Shown one piece after another: positions 1 to 9,447 of a stretch of DNA of 64,000 nucleotides (position 1 is the stretch's first letter; each line of letters begins with the position of its first letter). The notes under the pieces are model-generated. The model worked only from the letters and a program-made list of their open reading frames with translations, had not been told where the DNA came from and did no database searches. Source of the DNA: Vibrio orientalis CIP 102891 = ATCC 33934. Lineage in GTDB: Bacteria; Pseudomonadota; Gammaproteobacteria; Enterobacterales; Vibrionaceae. The stretch covers positions 2,046,001-2,110,000 of the forward strand of contig NZ_ACZV01000005.1 in assembly GCF_000176235.1 (NCBI RefSeq). Direction: 5' to 3'. The translations under genes and the position numbers were made by a program.

Positions 1-937
1 GCGCATGGCCTTTATCATCAAGCAGGTCTTCTAAATACTCATAGTCATTCAACCATTCAAGATCTTGCTCTAGCCATTTCAGCTCTTGACGTAAAATCGC
101 ACTGGCTCGACGCGGCACCACGCCACCGTACACAGTTAAAATCTGGCGAATGTAGCTAATTGAGTGCTTGATTTCGTGTAGTGCTTCAATCGAATCGCGT
201 TCAGAGTAGATCTGCTCATGGTAATGCCAATGAGAAAGTGCATGCTCTAAAGAGTTAATCAAGCAAGACTCAACGCTATCTCTTCTTTTAGTATCAACTA
301 AAGCGAGCGGTTTCACTTTATCACCGGTATAGCCCATCGCCAGTCGGTACCCTTTCGCCGCTTTACTTAAGTTACCAAGGCGCATACCACCCTGCTCACA
401 GAAAAGACGCGCTAAGGTAAACAGAGCATCGGTTTGCCCAGATTTAAGCTCCAGCTCCACCTCACAAATAGGGTCTTCCTGACCATTGGCTTCGACTTTA
501 CCTTGATCAAAAGCCACTTCAACCTGGCTACCATCTGGCATACCAATCAGCCACTGTTCACGAGTAAAGTTAGTCGAGAAAAGGGGTTGCAGTTCCGATT
601 GAAGAATCGCTATCTCTTTACCTTTCGGCCAGATATCTTCGGGATGCAACGTTAGGTCAGGCTCATTACCGTCATGCTCTGCGTTGTATTCAGGTCTTTG
701 GTGCAAACCAGCAACAACGCGGCCTGCCGTCTTGACGGTCTGTACATAAACATCATCATAACGGCGAATACGCATGCCAATATCATGTTGGCGGAGCCAG
801 TTATCCGGCGTATCAAAGTAGGTGTTACCAAGCTCTCGACAGCTATGCTGAAGTACTTTGGTTTCAGAAATTTTTTGACGTAAAGTCTCTGAAAAATCGG
901 GAGAAACAAAAAACTTCAGTTCTATCTCGGTTTCCAT
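1..937 (-). CDS. ygiF: Inorganic triphosphatase, CYTH-CHAD protein (3' part beyond window)
   Basis: Translating the minus strand from the ATG at 937 gives an open frame to the left edge (about 312 residues), so the C-terminus is missing. It opens with METEIELKF, which contains the ExExK signature of CYTH triphosphate tunnel enzymes (E4, E6, K8). Further basic and acidic tunnel strands follow, for example RIRRYDD and CEVELELKSG. After about residue 220 the sequence becomes helical and His-rich (ALSHWHYH, ALHEIKHSISYIRQ), as expected for a CHAD domain, which binds polyphosphate. E. coli YgiF hydrolyses inorganic triphosphate. The neighbourhood supports the call, because in E. coli ygiF lies beside ygiM and cca, both found just to the right. 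It is divergent from the PhoU-like/Pit phosphate pair. Confidence 0.88.
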   Translation of the reverse strand, partial: METEIELKFFVSPDFSETLRQKISETKVLQHSCRELGNTYFDTPDNWLRQHDIGMRIRRYDDVYVQTVKTAGRVVAGLHQRPEYNAEHDGNEPDLTLHPEDIWPKGKEIAILQSELQPLFSTNFTREQWLIGMPDGSQVEVAFDQGKVEANGQEDPICEVELELKSGQTDALFTLARLFCEQGGMRLGNLSKAAKGYRLAMGYTGDKVKPLALVDTKRRDSVESCLINSLEHALSHWHYHEQIYSERDSIEALHEIKHSISYIRQILTVYGGVVPRRASAILRQELKWLEQDLEWLNDYEYLEDLLDDKGHA

Positions 938-1143
938 AGTGTTACCTTTCAAAGCAGATAGAGACAGGATATTGCCTATTTTCTTACTCGGCAAGAAAGA
1001 AATATCGCCCCAATGATGATCTAAAACAGTTTTAATGAGTGATTTAATGGGTTAACATGCGCGCCTTTATAGCCATCGTTCAACATTTCGCCATGAAATG
1101 GTGTATGTTAGTTTTTAGGTTATATTAATTGGGTTGAATGACC

Positions 1144-1824
1144 ATGCCAGTAAATACAATTATGGGGTTATTTGCAAAGTCCCCTATTAAACCTTTGCAG
1201 CGCCACGTTGTGTGTGTAAACGAATGTTGCTCGCACCTAGTTAACTTCTTTGAAGTAAGTTCAAAGGGTGACTGGGAGAAAGCATCTGAAATCCGTTCAC
1301 AGATTTCTCACCTAGAGAAAGAAGCCGACGTATTAAAGCGCGAAATTCGTCTTAAACTTCCTCGTGGTTTGTTTATGCCTGTGGATCGTAGTGACATGTT
1401 GGAACTACTGACACAGCAAGACAAACTAGCAAACCTTGCAAAAGATATTGCTGGCCGTGTTTATGGCCGTCAATTGACTATCCCTGCACCTCTTCAAGAA
1501 AACTTTATCGCGTACGTAAAACGTTGCCTAGACGCAGCGGAGCAAGCGCAAAAAGTTATCAATGAGCTTGATGAGTTATTGGAAACTGGATTTAAAGGCC
1601 GTGAAGTAACACTTGTGGCTGAAATGATCCATCAACTGGATGTGATTGAGGACGACACAGACGCGATGCAGATTCAACTTCGCCAGCAACTAATGGCTAT
1701 CGAAGCGGATCTAAGTCCTATTGATGTGATGTTCCTTTACAAAATTCTAGAGTGGGTAGGTGGTATTGCTGATCAGGCGCAACGTGTTGGTGCGCGTCTG
1801 GAAGTAATGTTGTCTCGCTCATAA
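1144..1824 (+). CDS. PhoU-like DUF47 protein (TIGR00153 family), phosphate transport regulator
   Basis: The protein of about 226 residues is almost entirely alpha-helical and has the PhoU-like DUF47 pattern: an N-terminal helix pair around CVNECCSHLVNFF, an acidic helix with SHLEKEADVLKREI, and a C-terminal GGIADQAQRVGARLE helix. Family members sit next to Pit phosphate transporters and are thought to control them or act as their chaperone. A Pit gene follows 131 bases downstream on the same strand. An in-frame ATG six bases upstream (1138) would add two residues. I prefer 1144 because MPVNTIMGLF is the usual family start. A GC-rich inverted repeat lies between the two genes and may modulate read-through. 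Family assignment is firm, but the exact biochemical role is not established. Confidence 0.88.
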   Translation: MPVNTIMGLFAKSPIKPLQRHVVCVNECCSHLVNFFEVSSKGDWEKASEIRSQISHLEKEADVLKREIRLKLPRGLFMPVDRSDMLELLTQQDKLANLAKDIAGRVYGRQLTIPAPLQENFIAYVKRCLDAAEQAQKVINELDELLETGFKGREVTLVAEMIHQLDVIEDDTDAMQIQLRQQLMAIEADLSPIDVMFLYKILEWVGGIADQAQRVGARLEVMLSRS

Positions 1825-1865
1825 AATAAGTTAACCAAATAACGAAGAGCATCTAACTAGTTCAC

Positions 1866-1908
1866 ACCCCTTATAGGCGCTAAATACTGACGCGCTGAAG
1901 GGGTTTTG
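1866..1908 (+). terminator. Inverted repeat between DUF47 gene and pit (attenuator-like)
   Basis: ACCCCTT (1866-1872) pairs with AAGGGGT (1898-1904), with an inner GCGC/GCGC pairing (1877-1880 and 1892-1895), followed by TTTTG. It sits inside a probable two-gene operon, so it may cause partial termination or RNA processing rather than a full stop. Confidence 0.4.
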
Positions 1909-1955
1909 TCGTGCTTAATTTTTGCTCCGCTTGTTATCAACAACTAGGTATTACG

Positions 1956-3215
1956 ATGGATATCCTTGCGAACTACGGCACTGTCCTGATTCTTATTGCA
2001 GCCGCTTTTGGCTTTTTGATGGCGATTGGTATTGGTGCGAATGACGTAGCCAATGCGATGGGCACATCTGTAGGCTCAAAAGCACTAACAGTAAAACAAG
2101 CGATCATCATCGCGATGATCTTTGAATTTGCTGGTGCATATTTAGCAGGTGGTGAAGTAACCGACACTATCCGTAAAGGCGTAATTGAAACGTCCCTATT
2201 CGCTCATCAACCAGACGTTCTTGTCTTCGGTATGATGTCAGCTCTACTTGCAGCGGGTACATGGCTACTGCTTGCATCTTACATGGGCTGGCCGGTATCA
2301 ACCACTCACTCAATCATCGGTGCAATCATCGGCTTTGCGTGTGTGTCTGTCGGTACTGAAGCGGTGGACTGGGCCTCAGTTCAAGGCATTGTAGGTAGCT
2401 GGATTATTACTCCTGTTATCTCAGGTTTCTTTGCTTACGTTATCTTTGTCAGCGCCCAGCGCCTGATCTTCGACACAGAGAAACCGCTATTTAACGCAAA
2501 GCGCTTTGTACCTGTTTACATGTTCATCACGACCATGGTTATCGCACTGGTAACAATTAAGAAAGGTCTTAAGCACGTTGGCCTTCACCTTTCTAATGGT
2601 GAAGCGTGGATGTGGGCAGCGGCTGTTTCTGCAATCGTAATGGTCGGTGGTTACCTATACATTCAGAAGAAATTCTCTAACCGCGAAGATGACCACGGTT
2701 TTGCCGGCGTTGAAGGTATCTTCAGCGTACTAATGGTTATCACGGCGTGTGCGATGGCATTTGCGCACGGCTCTAACGACGTAGCAAACGCGATTGGCCC
2801 TCTATCTGCTGTTGTATCAACCGTTGAGCACATGGGTGAAATCACCGGTAAGAGCACTATCGCTTGGTGGATTCTACCACTAGGTGGTTTTGGTATCGTT
2901 GTTGGTCTAGCAACCCTAGGTCATAAAGTAATGGCAACCGTAGGTACAGGTATTACTGAACTGACTCCTAGTCGTGGTTTTGCCGCTCAGCTAGCAACAG
3001 CATGTACGGTTGTATTGGCGTCAGGTACTGGTCTACCTATCTCAACAACGCAAACGCTTGTTGGTGCGGTACTAGGTGTTGGTTTTGCTCGTGGTATTGC
3101 GGCGCTAAACCTTGGCGTTGTACGTAACATCGTCGCATCTTGGATTGTAACTCTGCCTGCAGGTGCACTACTGGCAGTGGTATTCTTCTACGGAATCCAA
3201 GCAATGTTCTCTTAA
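1956..3215 (+). CDS. pit: Inorganic phosphate transporter, Pit family
   Basis: This 419-residue, very hydrophobic protein has about ten membrane segments. It carries the two internal-repeat signatures of the PiT family: GANDVANAMGTSVG near the N-terminus (about residues 25-38) and HGSNDVANAIGPLSA in the second half. It should import inorganic phosphate (as metal-phosphate) with protons across the inner membrane at low affinity. I start at the ATG at 1956 (MDILANYGTV), which has an AGG-type ribosome site just upstream. An upstream in-frame ATG at 1911 would add 15 residues that include three cysteines and would lie partly in the preceding inverted repeat. It follows the PhoU-like gene on the same strand, a conserved pairing. 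Two hairpins follow the stop. Confidence 0.93.
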   Translation: MDILANYGTVLILIAAAFGFLMAIGIGANDVANAMGTSVGSKALTVKQAIIIAMIFEFAGAYLAGGEVTDTIRKGVIETSLFAHQPDVLVFGMMSALLAAGTWLLLASYMGWPVSTTHSIIGAIIGFACVSVGTEAVDWASVQGIVGSWIITPVISGFFAYVIFVSAQRLIFDTEKPLFNAKRFVPVYMFITTMVIALVTIKKGLKHVGLHLSNGEAWMWAAAVSAIVMVGGYLYIQKKFSNREDDHGFAGVEGIFSVLMVITACAMAFAHGSNDVANAIGPLSAVVSTVEHMGEITGKSTIAWWILPLGGFGIVVGLATLGHKVMATVGTGITELTPSRGFAAQLATACTVVLASGTGLPISTTQTLVGAVLGVGFARGIAALNLGVVRNIVASWIVTLPAGALLAVVFFYGIQAMFS

Positions 3216-3217
3216 TA

Positions 3218-3254
3218 AATAATGACAGTGATATGTAAACTCACTGTCATTATT
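3218..3254 (+). terminator. Hairpin directly after pit
   Basis: A perfect 14-bp stem, AATAATGACAGTGA (3218-3231) against TCACTGTCATTATT (3241-3254), with a 9-base loop. It starts two bases after the stop codon and has no long T run. It is a transcript-end or RNA-stabilising structure working with the next hairpin. Confidence 0.5.
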
Positions 3255-3270
3255 GGCTCAAAACCGCAGA

Positions 3271-3298
3271 AAGGGAGGCTTAGCCTCCCTTCTTTGTT
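3271..3298 (+). terminator. Rho-independent terminator of the pit operon
   Basis: AAGGGAGGC (3271-3279) and GCCTCCCTT (3283-3291) form a 9-bp GC-rich stem with a TTA loop, followed by CTTTGTT. Confidence 0.75.
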
Positions 3299-3395
3299 GC
3301 AGTCAGATTAGAAACTACTTACTATTTGACCTTAGAAAAATTCAAGATTTGGGGTTGTGGCTTTCCCACCCTTTTAGACTGTTAAAGGATTTACC

Positions 3396-4007
3396 GTGAA
3401 AAAACTGGTTTGCTTAGTTTTAGCATCAATGCTAGCTGTACCTGCGGCATTCGCTCAAGACCGTTATATCTCAGATAAGCTATTTACTTACATGCACGCT
3501 GGCCCTAGTAATCAGTTCCGCATTATTGGTAGTGTAGATGCTGGTGATAAAGTGAAGCGTCTGACAAGCAATAAAGATACTGGATATACTCAAATTCAAG
3601 ACGCTAAAGGCCGCAAAGGCTGGGTAGAAAGCCGCTTTGTTACCAATCAAGAAAGCATGGCACTACGCCTACCGAAGCTTGAAAAAGAGCTATCGGAAGT
3701 GAAAGCGAAGCTAGCTAATGCTCGTTCTAGTGCAGACCAAGAAAAAGCTGGACTGGTTGAATCTCTAGCAACACGCAACAATCAGATTAATGATTTAGAG
3801 CAAGGCTACAGCGAGATGAGCCAACAGCTATCAGCATCGCAAGAAGAGGTTCGTAAACTACGTGCTAAGCTAGATACGCAAAAAGATGATCTACTGCTGA
3901 AATACTTTATGTACGGCGGTGGTGTCGCAGGTATCGGCCTTCTATTTGGTCTGATTCTTCCACACATCGTGCCACGTAGAAAGCGCTCGCCATCCGGTTG
4001 GTCATAA
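3396..4007 (+). CDS. ygiM: SH3-domain envelope protein, TIGR04211/YgiM family
   Basis: The protein has 203 residues. A signal peptide (MKKLVCLVLASMLAVPAAFA, cleavage before QDRYI) is followed by a bacterial SH3 domain (about residues 22-85, ending KGWVESRFV). Next is a long coiled coil (about 88-165, with LEKELSEVKAKL), then one C-terminal membrane segment (about 172-192, GGGVAGIGLLFGLIL) and a short basic tail (PRRKR). The domain order therefore places it in the periplasm, anchored by the C-terminus. E. coli YgiM has the same architecture and lies next to ygiF and cca, as here. Its function is not established; the SH3 fold suggests peptidoglycan or peptide binding. A strong two-way terminator separates it from the convergent exeB. 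Confidence 0.88.
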   Translation: MKKLVCLVLASMLAVPAAFAQDRYISDKLFTYMHAGPSNQFRIIGSVDAGDKVKRLTSNKDTGYTQIQDAKGRKGWVESRFVTNQESMALRLPKLEKELSEVKAKLANARSSADQEKAGLVESLATRNNQINDLEQGYSEMSQQLSASQEEVRKLRAKLDTQKDDLLLKYFMYGGGVAGIGLLFGLILPHIVPRRKRSPSGWS

Positions 4008-4030
4008 GCCACTGACAAAGTTTAGAATGC

Positions 4031-4060
4031 AAAAAGGTCACCATAATGGTGACCTTTTTT
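4031..4060. terminator. Bidirectional terminator between ygiM and exeB
   Basis: AAAAAGGTCACC (4031-4042) pairs with GGTGACCTTTTT (4048-4059). The A and T tracts on either side let it work for both convergent genes. Confidence 0.85.
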
Positions 4061-4076
4061 ATCTCTTGGCTATTCC

Positions 4077-4832
4077 CTAGCCCTGCCAATCATACAAAGC
4101 CGGAATCTCGATCTCCTCGCCCTTAAAACGCACTAAGCAGGAGCGCTGTTCAATCGCGACCAACTGCAGTTCATCATTAATCCAATCGCCCTGCCCATAC
4201 TCTGTATCATTGATTTTCACCCAGCGCTTACTCTCCTTACTTGAGTAAACATGCGTCTGAAAGTTCAATGGTGGCAATTTTCCATACCACTGATGTGCAT
4301 CCTGAGCTAAGTTGCTCACATCGCTACGTTGCTCATTAACTTTATTAGGCTGACTGGTTAACGCCGACTCAAAGCGCTGTGCAAGCTCTGGTGATAGCGC
4401 TGATAAATCGAGCCCTTTAAGCAAGTCATCACTTGGCATATCATTCGCACTTTCAGTCGCAGCGTTAAGGTCTGAGCTCGGCGGTTGCTCATAATACTCT
4501 TGCTCTGAATCACTCAGTACTACAGGCTCTTTATAGGTACTCTTTAACTCACCAAAACCTGCTACTCGCGTAGAAGTAAACTCAAACGGCACATCGACAA
4601 CCGTCGTTTGGACTACATTGTCATCGAGCCACTGGGTTTTGTAGCTGGTGTAGGTTTGATATGCCATTCCCCCGGCAATAAGCAGTGGGGGTAGAGTTAT
4701 CGAGACAATACATGCCAGTTTGTTTGTCGAACGTCGCCGTTGAGATGATACTTGCTGGCCATAGGGCTGCGTGGACTCAAAGGCTTTGTGGCGGCGCTGT
4801 GAATCTTCTAGAGCTTGCATCACTTTAGACAT
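4077..4832 (-). CDS. exeB: General secretion pathway protein B (ExeB/GspB)
   Basis: This 251-residue inner-membrane protein has a basic cytoplasmic N-terminus (MSKVMQALEDSQRRH), one membrane segment at about residues 39-58, a long acidic low-complexity periplasmic linker, and a C-terminal GspB domain (about 185-251) with the typical YGQGDWIN and LVRFKGEEIEIPALYDW strands. Known ExeB/GspB works with the ATPase ExeA to help the type II secretion secretin cross the peptidoglycan and assemble. Its start overlaps the end of exeA by 8 bases, so the two are translationally coupled. The main type II secretion cluster is not in this window, which is normal for exeAB in Vibrio and Aeromonas. Confidence 0.88.
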   Translation of the reverse strand: MSKVMQALEDSQRRHKAFESTQPYGQQVSSQRRRSTNKLACIVSITLPPLLIAGGMAYQTYTSYKTQWLDDNVVQTTVVDVPFEFTSTRVAGFGELKSTYKEPVVLSDSEQEYYEQPPSSDLNAATESANDMPSDDLLKGLDLSALSPELAQRFESALTSQPNKVNEQRSDVSNLAQDAHQWYGKLPPLNFQTHVYSSKESKRWVKINDTEYGQGDWINDELQLVAIEQRSCLVRFKGEEIEIPALYDWQG

Positions 4833-6447
4833 CTAATTTCTCCTCTAGACGCTCTAAGGTTGGCGCCTCGTGCTGAGATAACTCTTCGAGCAAGCGCAGA
4901 GTCTTTTTCCCTGCTATACCATCAACGGATAACCCTTGCCAACGTTGGAATAGCTCTACCTTACGTTTAACGTCTGAGTCAAAATATTCACTTACCGATT
5001 CTGGTTCGCCCAGTACTTGCGACAAAGCCTTGTCCAGTTGCGCTATCTCTTCGCCACTCATTCCTTGCTTTAATGTCTCACTCCAATAGCTTTGCCAGAT
5101 ATGACGATATTGTCCCTGCCAAATCGACGCAAGCCATTGACGGTCAAAGGTGACCAGTTGGCTGCCAATTAACAACTCAACTTGCTCCCCTGACACTGAG
5201 TACAAAATCGCAAAGCGTGGTTGTTCATCAATCTGTAAACTCAATAAGACTGGACGATTTGCTTGGACTAATTCATCTAAGCTCGCTTGGTCAAGCTGAC
5301 AACGAAACAGCGCGTCATCATTGTTTAAGCACAGCTGATCAAGCACCGAAGCTCGGTAGCCCCATAGCTTGTACAAATCGGCTATCGCTGCTTCTTGATC
5401 AACCCCCTGGTTGAGAATCTTCTTTAACTCACTATTAAAGGTGATGTTTTGCTGTTCGATGTTTTCAACCAGAGGGTATTGCTGCTTGATTGATTGTTCC
5501 ACCCAAGGCGTGAGCAATGAAGGTGTATACCAATAAGCCCCCACTGAAAGCAGTGTGCCAATAAGTAGTGAAGCAACCAGAGAGGTGTGGTTTGAAGCTT
5601 GTGTCGGCGTTCGCTCAGCGGCAAGCGGCACAGAACCCGTTTGGAAGCTCATCACGTCATCACAAGCTGATTGTACGGTTCCATTGGAAGGCTGAGCCTC
5701 ACCTAAACTGTAGGCTTGCTTTAAACTCGCATCACAGACTAAGTTTATCAGCCGAGGAATACCACTGGTTTGGCGTGCAATGTACTTGATCGATTGAGTA
5801 GAAAATAACTCAGGCGAGCCACCAGCAAGAGTCAGGCGAAACTTAATATAGTCACGCGTTTCATCTTGGTTGAGCGGTAATAGATGGTAACGCCCTGTCA
5901 TACGCTGAGCCAACTGCCTTAACTGCGGCATCTTGAGCTTTTGCTGGAGTTCTGGCTGACCAATCAAGAGTACTTTGAGAAGTTTATGGCTATCGGTTTC
6001 CAAATTAGTCAGTAAGCGCAGCTGCTCTAATACATCCGCTGATAGGTGCTGAGCCTCATCGATCACCAACAACGTTTGAATGCCATTGGCATGGTTTTCC
6101 AAAAGAAAGTGATGGATAGATTGATTGAGTTGCTTTAATGATGAGTTTGGCTCATAAGGTAAATCAAACTCATCACAAATCGCCTCGAGCAACTCAATAT
6201 TGGAGAAAGTTGGATTAAGAATAAGCCCTGCGCGAGTCGTCTCTGCTAAAGTCTTCAATATGGATTTAGCAATGGTGGTTTTGCCGGTGCCAACCTCTCC
6301 GGTCAGCATAGCGAAGCCACCGCCTTCACCTAATCCAGCCTGTATTTGAAAGATGGCTTCTTTATGGCGACGACTCTGATATAGGAAACGAGAGTTAGGC
6401 ACAATCGAAAATGGCAACTCTGTTAGTGAAAAATGTTGTTGATACAT
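4825..6447 (-). CDS. exeA: General secretion pathway ATPase ExeA/GspA
   Basis: A 540-residue AAA ATPase with Walker A GEVGTGKT at residues 50-57 and Walker B LLVIDEAQ at about 126-133. A sensor region with AQRMTGRYHLLPL follows, then one membrane segment around residues 285-305. The periplasmic part ends in a peptidoglycan-binding domain (helices around RKVELFQRWQGLSVDGIAGKKTLRLL). ExeA is known to bind peptidoglycan and, with ExeB, to drive insertion of the type II secretin. The start at 6447 follows a GAGACGAGAAG ribosome site. A longer frame back to 6519 would enter the divergent cca region, so I reject it. The middle periplasmic section around residues 365-440 resembles the C39-peptidase-like fold of the family, but catalytic residues cannot be confirmed here. 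Confidence 0.9.
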   Translation of the reverse strand: MYQQHFSLTELPFSIVPNSRFLYQSRRHKEAIFQIQAGLGEGGGFAMLTGEVGTGKTTIAKSILKTLAETTRAGLILNPTFSNIELLEAICDEFDLPYEPNSSLKQLNQSIHHFLLENHANGIQTLLVIDEAQHLSADVLEQLRLLTNLETDSHKLLKVLLIGQPELQQKLKMPQLRQLAQRMTGRYHLLPLNQDETRDYIKFRLTLAGGSPELFSTQSIKYIARQTSGIPRLINLVCDASLKQAYSLGEAQPSNGTVQSACDDVMSFQTGSVPLAAERTPTQASNHTSLVASLLIGTLLSVGAYWYTPSLLTPWVEQSIKQQYPLVENIEQQNITFNSELKKILNQGVDQEAAIADLYKLWGYRASVLDQLCLNNDDALFRCQLDQASLDELVQANRPVLLSLQIDEQPRFAILYSVSGEQVELLIGSQLVTFDRQWLASIWQGQYRHIWQSYWSETLKQGMSGEEIAQLDKALSQVLGEPESVSEYFDSDVKRKVELFQRWQGLSVDGIAGKKTLRLLEELSQHEAPTLERLEEKLDV

Positions 6448-6535
6448 ACTTCTCGTCTCTGGGAATTCAGTGCTAAGAAAAGTACCATTGCTGGCACTAT
6501 TAGCCAATGGCATTATCAAGAAAAGGGATGACTCG

Positions 6536-7747
6536 GTGCAAAGATACCTTGTCGGTGGTGCAGTCCGCGATCAACTGCTAAATATTAACGTCTACGACAA
6601 AGATTGGGTAGTGGTCGGTTCCACCCCTGAAGAGCTTTTAGAAAAAGGCTACACTGCTGTCGGAAAAGACTTTCCGGTATTTCTTCACCCGAAGACCAAA
6701 CAAGAGCATGCACTTGCTCGAACAGAACGGAAAGTTGGCCAAGGTTATACTGGTTTTGAGTGCTACTTCGCGGCTGACGTTACCCTCGAAGAAGATCTGC
6801 TGCGTCGCGATCTGACGATCAACGCAATGGCGCAAGATTCTGATGGCAATATTGTCGATCCCTTCAATGGCCAGCAAGATCTACGCGATCGAGTATTGCG
6901 TCATGTCTCAGATGCTTTTACTGAAGATCCTTTACGCGTTCTGCGCGTTGCTCGCTTTGCCGCTAAGCTCAATCATTTAGGTTTTACCATTGCACCTGAA
7001 ACCTTGAATTTGATGCGTGAGATCGCTAATTCAGGGGAGTTAAGCCACCTGACACCAGAGCGAGTTTGGCAGGAGTGGCATAAGTCTCTCTCAACCCAAA
7101 GTCCACAAATATTCTTAAAAGTGTTGCGAGACTGTGGTGCATTGCAGGTTGTGCTCCCTGAACTTGATGCTCTGTTTGGTGTACCTCAACCTGAAAAGTG
7201 GCATCCAGAAATCGATACGGGTATTCATACCCTGCTGGTTGCTGAACAAGCGGCTAGATTAAGTGACTCTCTGCCCGTGCGGTTTGCAGCTCAAGTGCAT
7301 GACTTAGGCAAAGGCATTACACCAGAATCAGAATGGCCAAGTCATAAACTGCACTGCCACACTGGCGTTAAGCTGATCAAAACGCTGTGTGAACGAGTGC
7401 GGATTCCAAACGAGTTTCGCGATTTAGCTTTGATGGTGTGTGAACAACACTCCAACATCCATAGAGCTGCTGAGCTTCGCCCTGAGACCAAACTTAAAGT
7501 GCTGAATAAGTTCGATGTGTGGCGTAAACCGGAACGCTTACAAGATATTCTGCTGTGCTGTATGGCTGATAGCCGAGGCCGAACGGGTCATGAAGAGATT
7601 GACTACCCACAACGTGAAATATTTACCAACGCTTATCAGGCAGCTTTAGCGGTGAATGTACAAGACATCATCAAAGATGGCTTTAAAGGTGCAGATATCC
7701 GGGTTGAGATGGAAAAGCGTAGAGTTGAGGCTATTCGAGACGCCTAA
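6536..7747 (+). CDS. cca: Multifunctional CCA tRNA nucleotidyltransferase with HD domain
   Basis: The enzyme adds or repairs the 3' CCA end of tRNAs. The predicted 403 residues begin at a GTG (6536) with AAGGGA about nine bases upstream. This start brings the conserved YLVGGAVRD to residue 4, as in the family (E. coli Cca is 412 residues). Catalytic aspartates are seen in YDKDW (D21, D23). The RRD motif lies in LLRRDLTINAMA, and the C-terminal half holds an HD phosphohydrolase domain with VHDLGKG. It is divergent from exeA with an 88-base gap. Its TAA stop overlaps the first base of a repeat fragment, so a repeat may have inserted at the gene end. Confidence 0.94.
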   Translation: MQRYLVGGAVRDQLLNINVYDKDWVVVGSTPEELLEKGYTAVGKDFPVFLHPKTKQEHALARTERKVGQGYTGFECYFAADVTLEEDLLRRDLTINAMAQDSDGNIVDPFNGQQDLRDRVLRHVSDAFTEDPLRVLRVARFAAKLNHLGFTIAPETLNLMREIANSGELSHLTPERVWQEWHKSLSTQSPQIFLKVLRDCGALQVVLPELDALFGVPQPEKWHPEIDTGIHTLLVAEQAARLSDSLPVRFAAQVHDLGKGITPESEWPSHKLHCHTGVKLIKTLCERVRIPNEFRDLALMVCEQHSNIHRAAELRPETKLKVLNKFDVWRKPERLQDILLCCMADSRGRTGHEEIDYPQREIFTNAYQAALAVNVQDIIKDGFKGADIRVEMEKRRVEAIRDA

Positions 7748-8002
7748 GGAGATTCCCTACTCACTCCTTCGTCGCTCTATGGAATGACGAAACCAAGACT
7801 GTCATCGAATGAGTTGGGGATCTCTTAAAGCGAGCTGAATGCGTGAGGAGATTCCCTACTCTCTCCTTCGTCAGTCTATGAAATGACGAAACCAATACTG
7901 TCATCCTCAAGAGTGAGGAACGAATGAGTTGGGGATCTCTTAAAGCGAGTCGAACGCTTGAGGAGATTCCTTACTCGCTCATACTTCGCTCTAAGGAATG
8001 AC
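7747..8002 (+). repeat. Tandem array of about 2.5 palindromic GTCAT...ATGAC repeat units
   Basis: Three related units lie head to tail. The first is a right half at 7747-7788, the second runs 7801-7887 (its left arm lacks about 15 bases), and the third is complete at 7900-8002. Each begins GTCATC, contains GGGGATCTCTTAAAGCGAG and GAGGAGATTCC, and ends AATGAC. The units are separated by GAAACCAAGACT and GAAACCAATACT. A full unit is an imperfect palindrome (GATCTC against GAGATT around an AAGCG/CGCTT core). Related copies are at 12130-12222 and 56880-56978, all in the same orientation. This explains most of the cca-eno gap. Confidence 0.8.
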
Positions 8003-8009
8003 AGATACA

Positions 8010-8040
8010 AAAACGCCTCCGAAATCGGAGGCGTTTTTTT
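8010..8040. terminator. Terminator of eno
   Basis: A GC-rich stem ACGCCTCCGA against TCGGAGGCGT (within 8010-8037), with A/T tracts on both sides, so it can also stop plus-strand transcription from cca. Confidence 0.85.
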
Positions 8041-8071
8041 AAAGCTTTAAGCTAATAATTCAAACTATGAA

Positions 8072-9370
<1,299 letters not shown>

Positions 9371-9411
9371 TGAATGTTTCCTTCTCGTTGAATATATAAT
9401 GTCAAAATTAA

Positions 9412-9440
9412 GGGCAGCAGCACGACTAACGCTACTGCCC
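9412..9440 (-). promoter_or_regulatory. Inverted repeat in the pyrG-eno spacer
   Basis: GGGCAGCAGC (9412-9421) pairs, with one mismatch, with GCTACTGCCC (9431-9440) across a 9-base loop. On the transcript it is followed by a T-containing stretch (TTAATTTTG). It may be an intercistronic terminator or a processing hairpin that sets the pyrG to eno ratio. Confidence 0.4.
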
Positions 9441-9447
9441 GTATCCT

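Noticed and set aside
6448..6519. N-terminal extension of exeA to 6519
   Set aside because: It would cross the divergent exeA-cca gap. The ATG at 6447 has a ribosome site and the standard family N-terminus.
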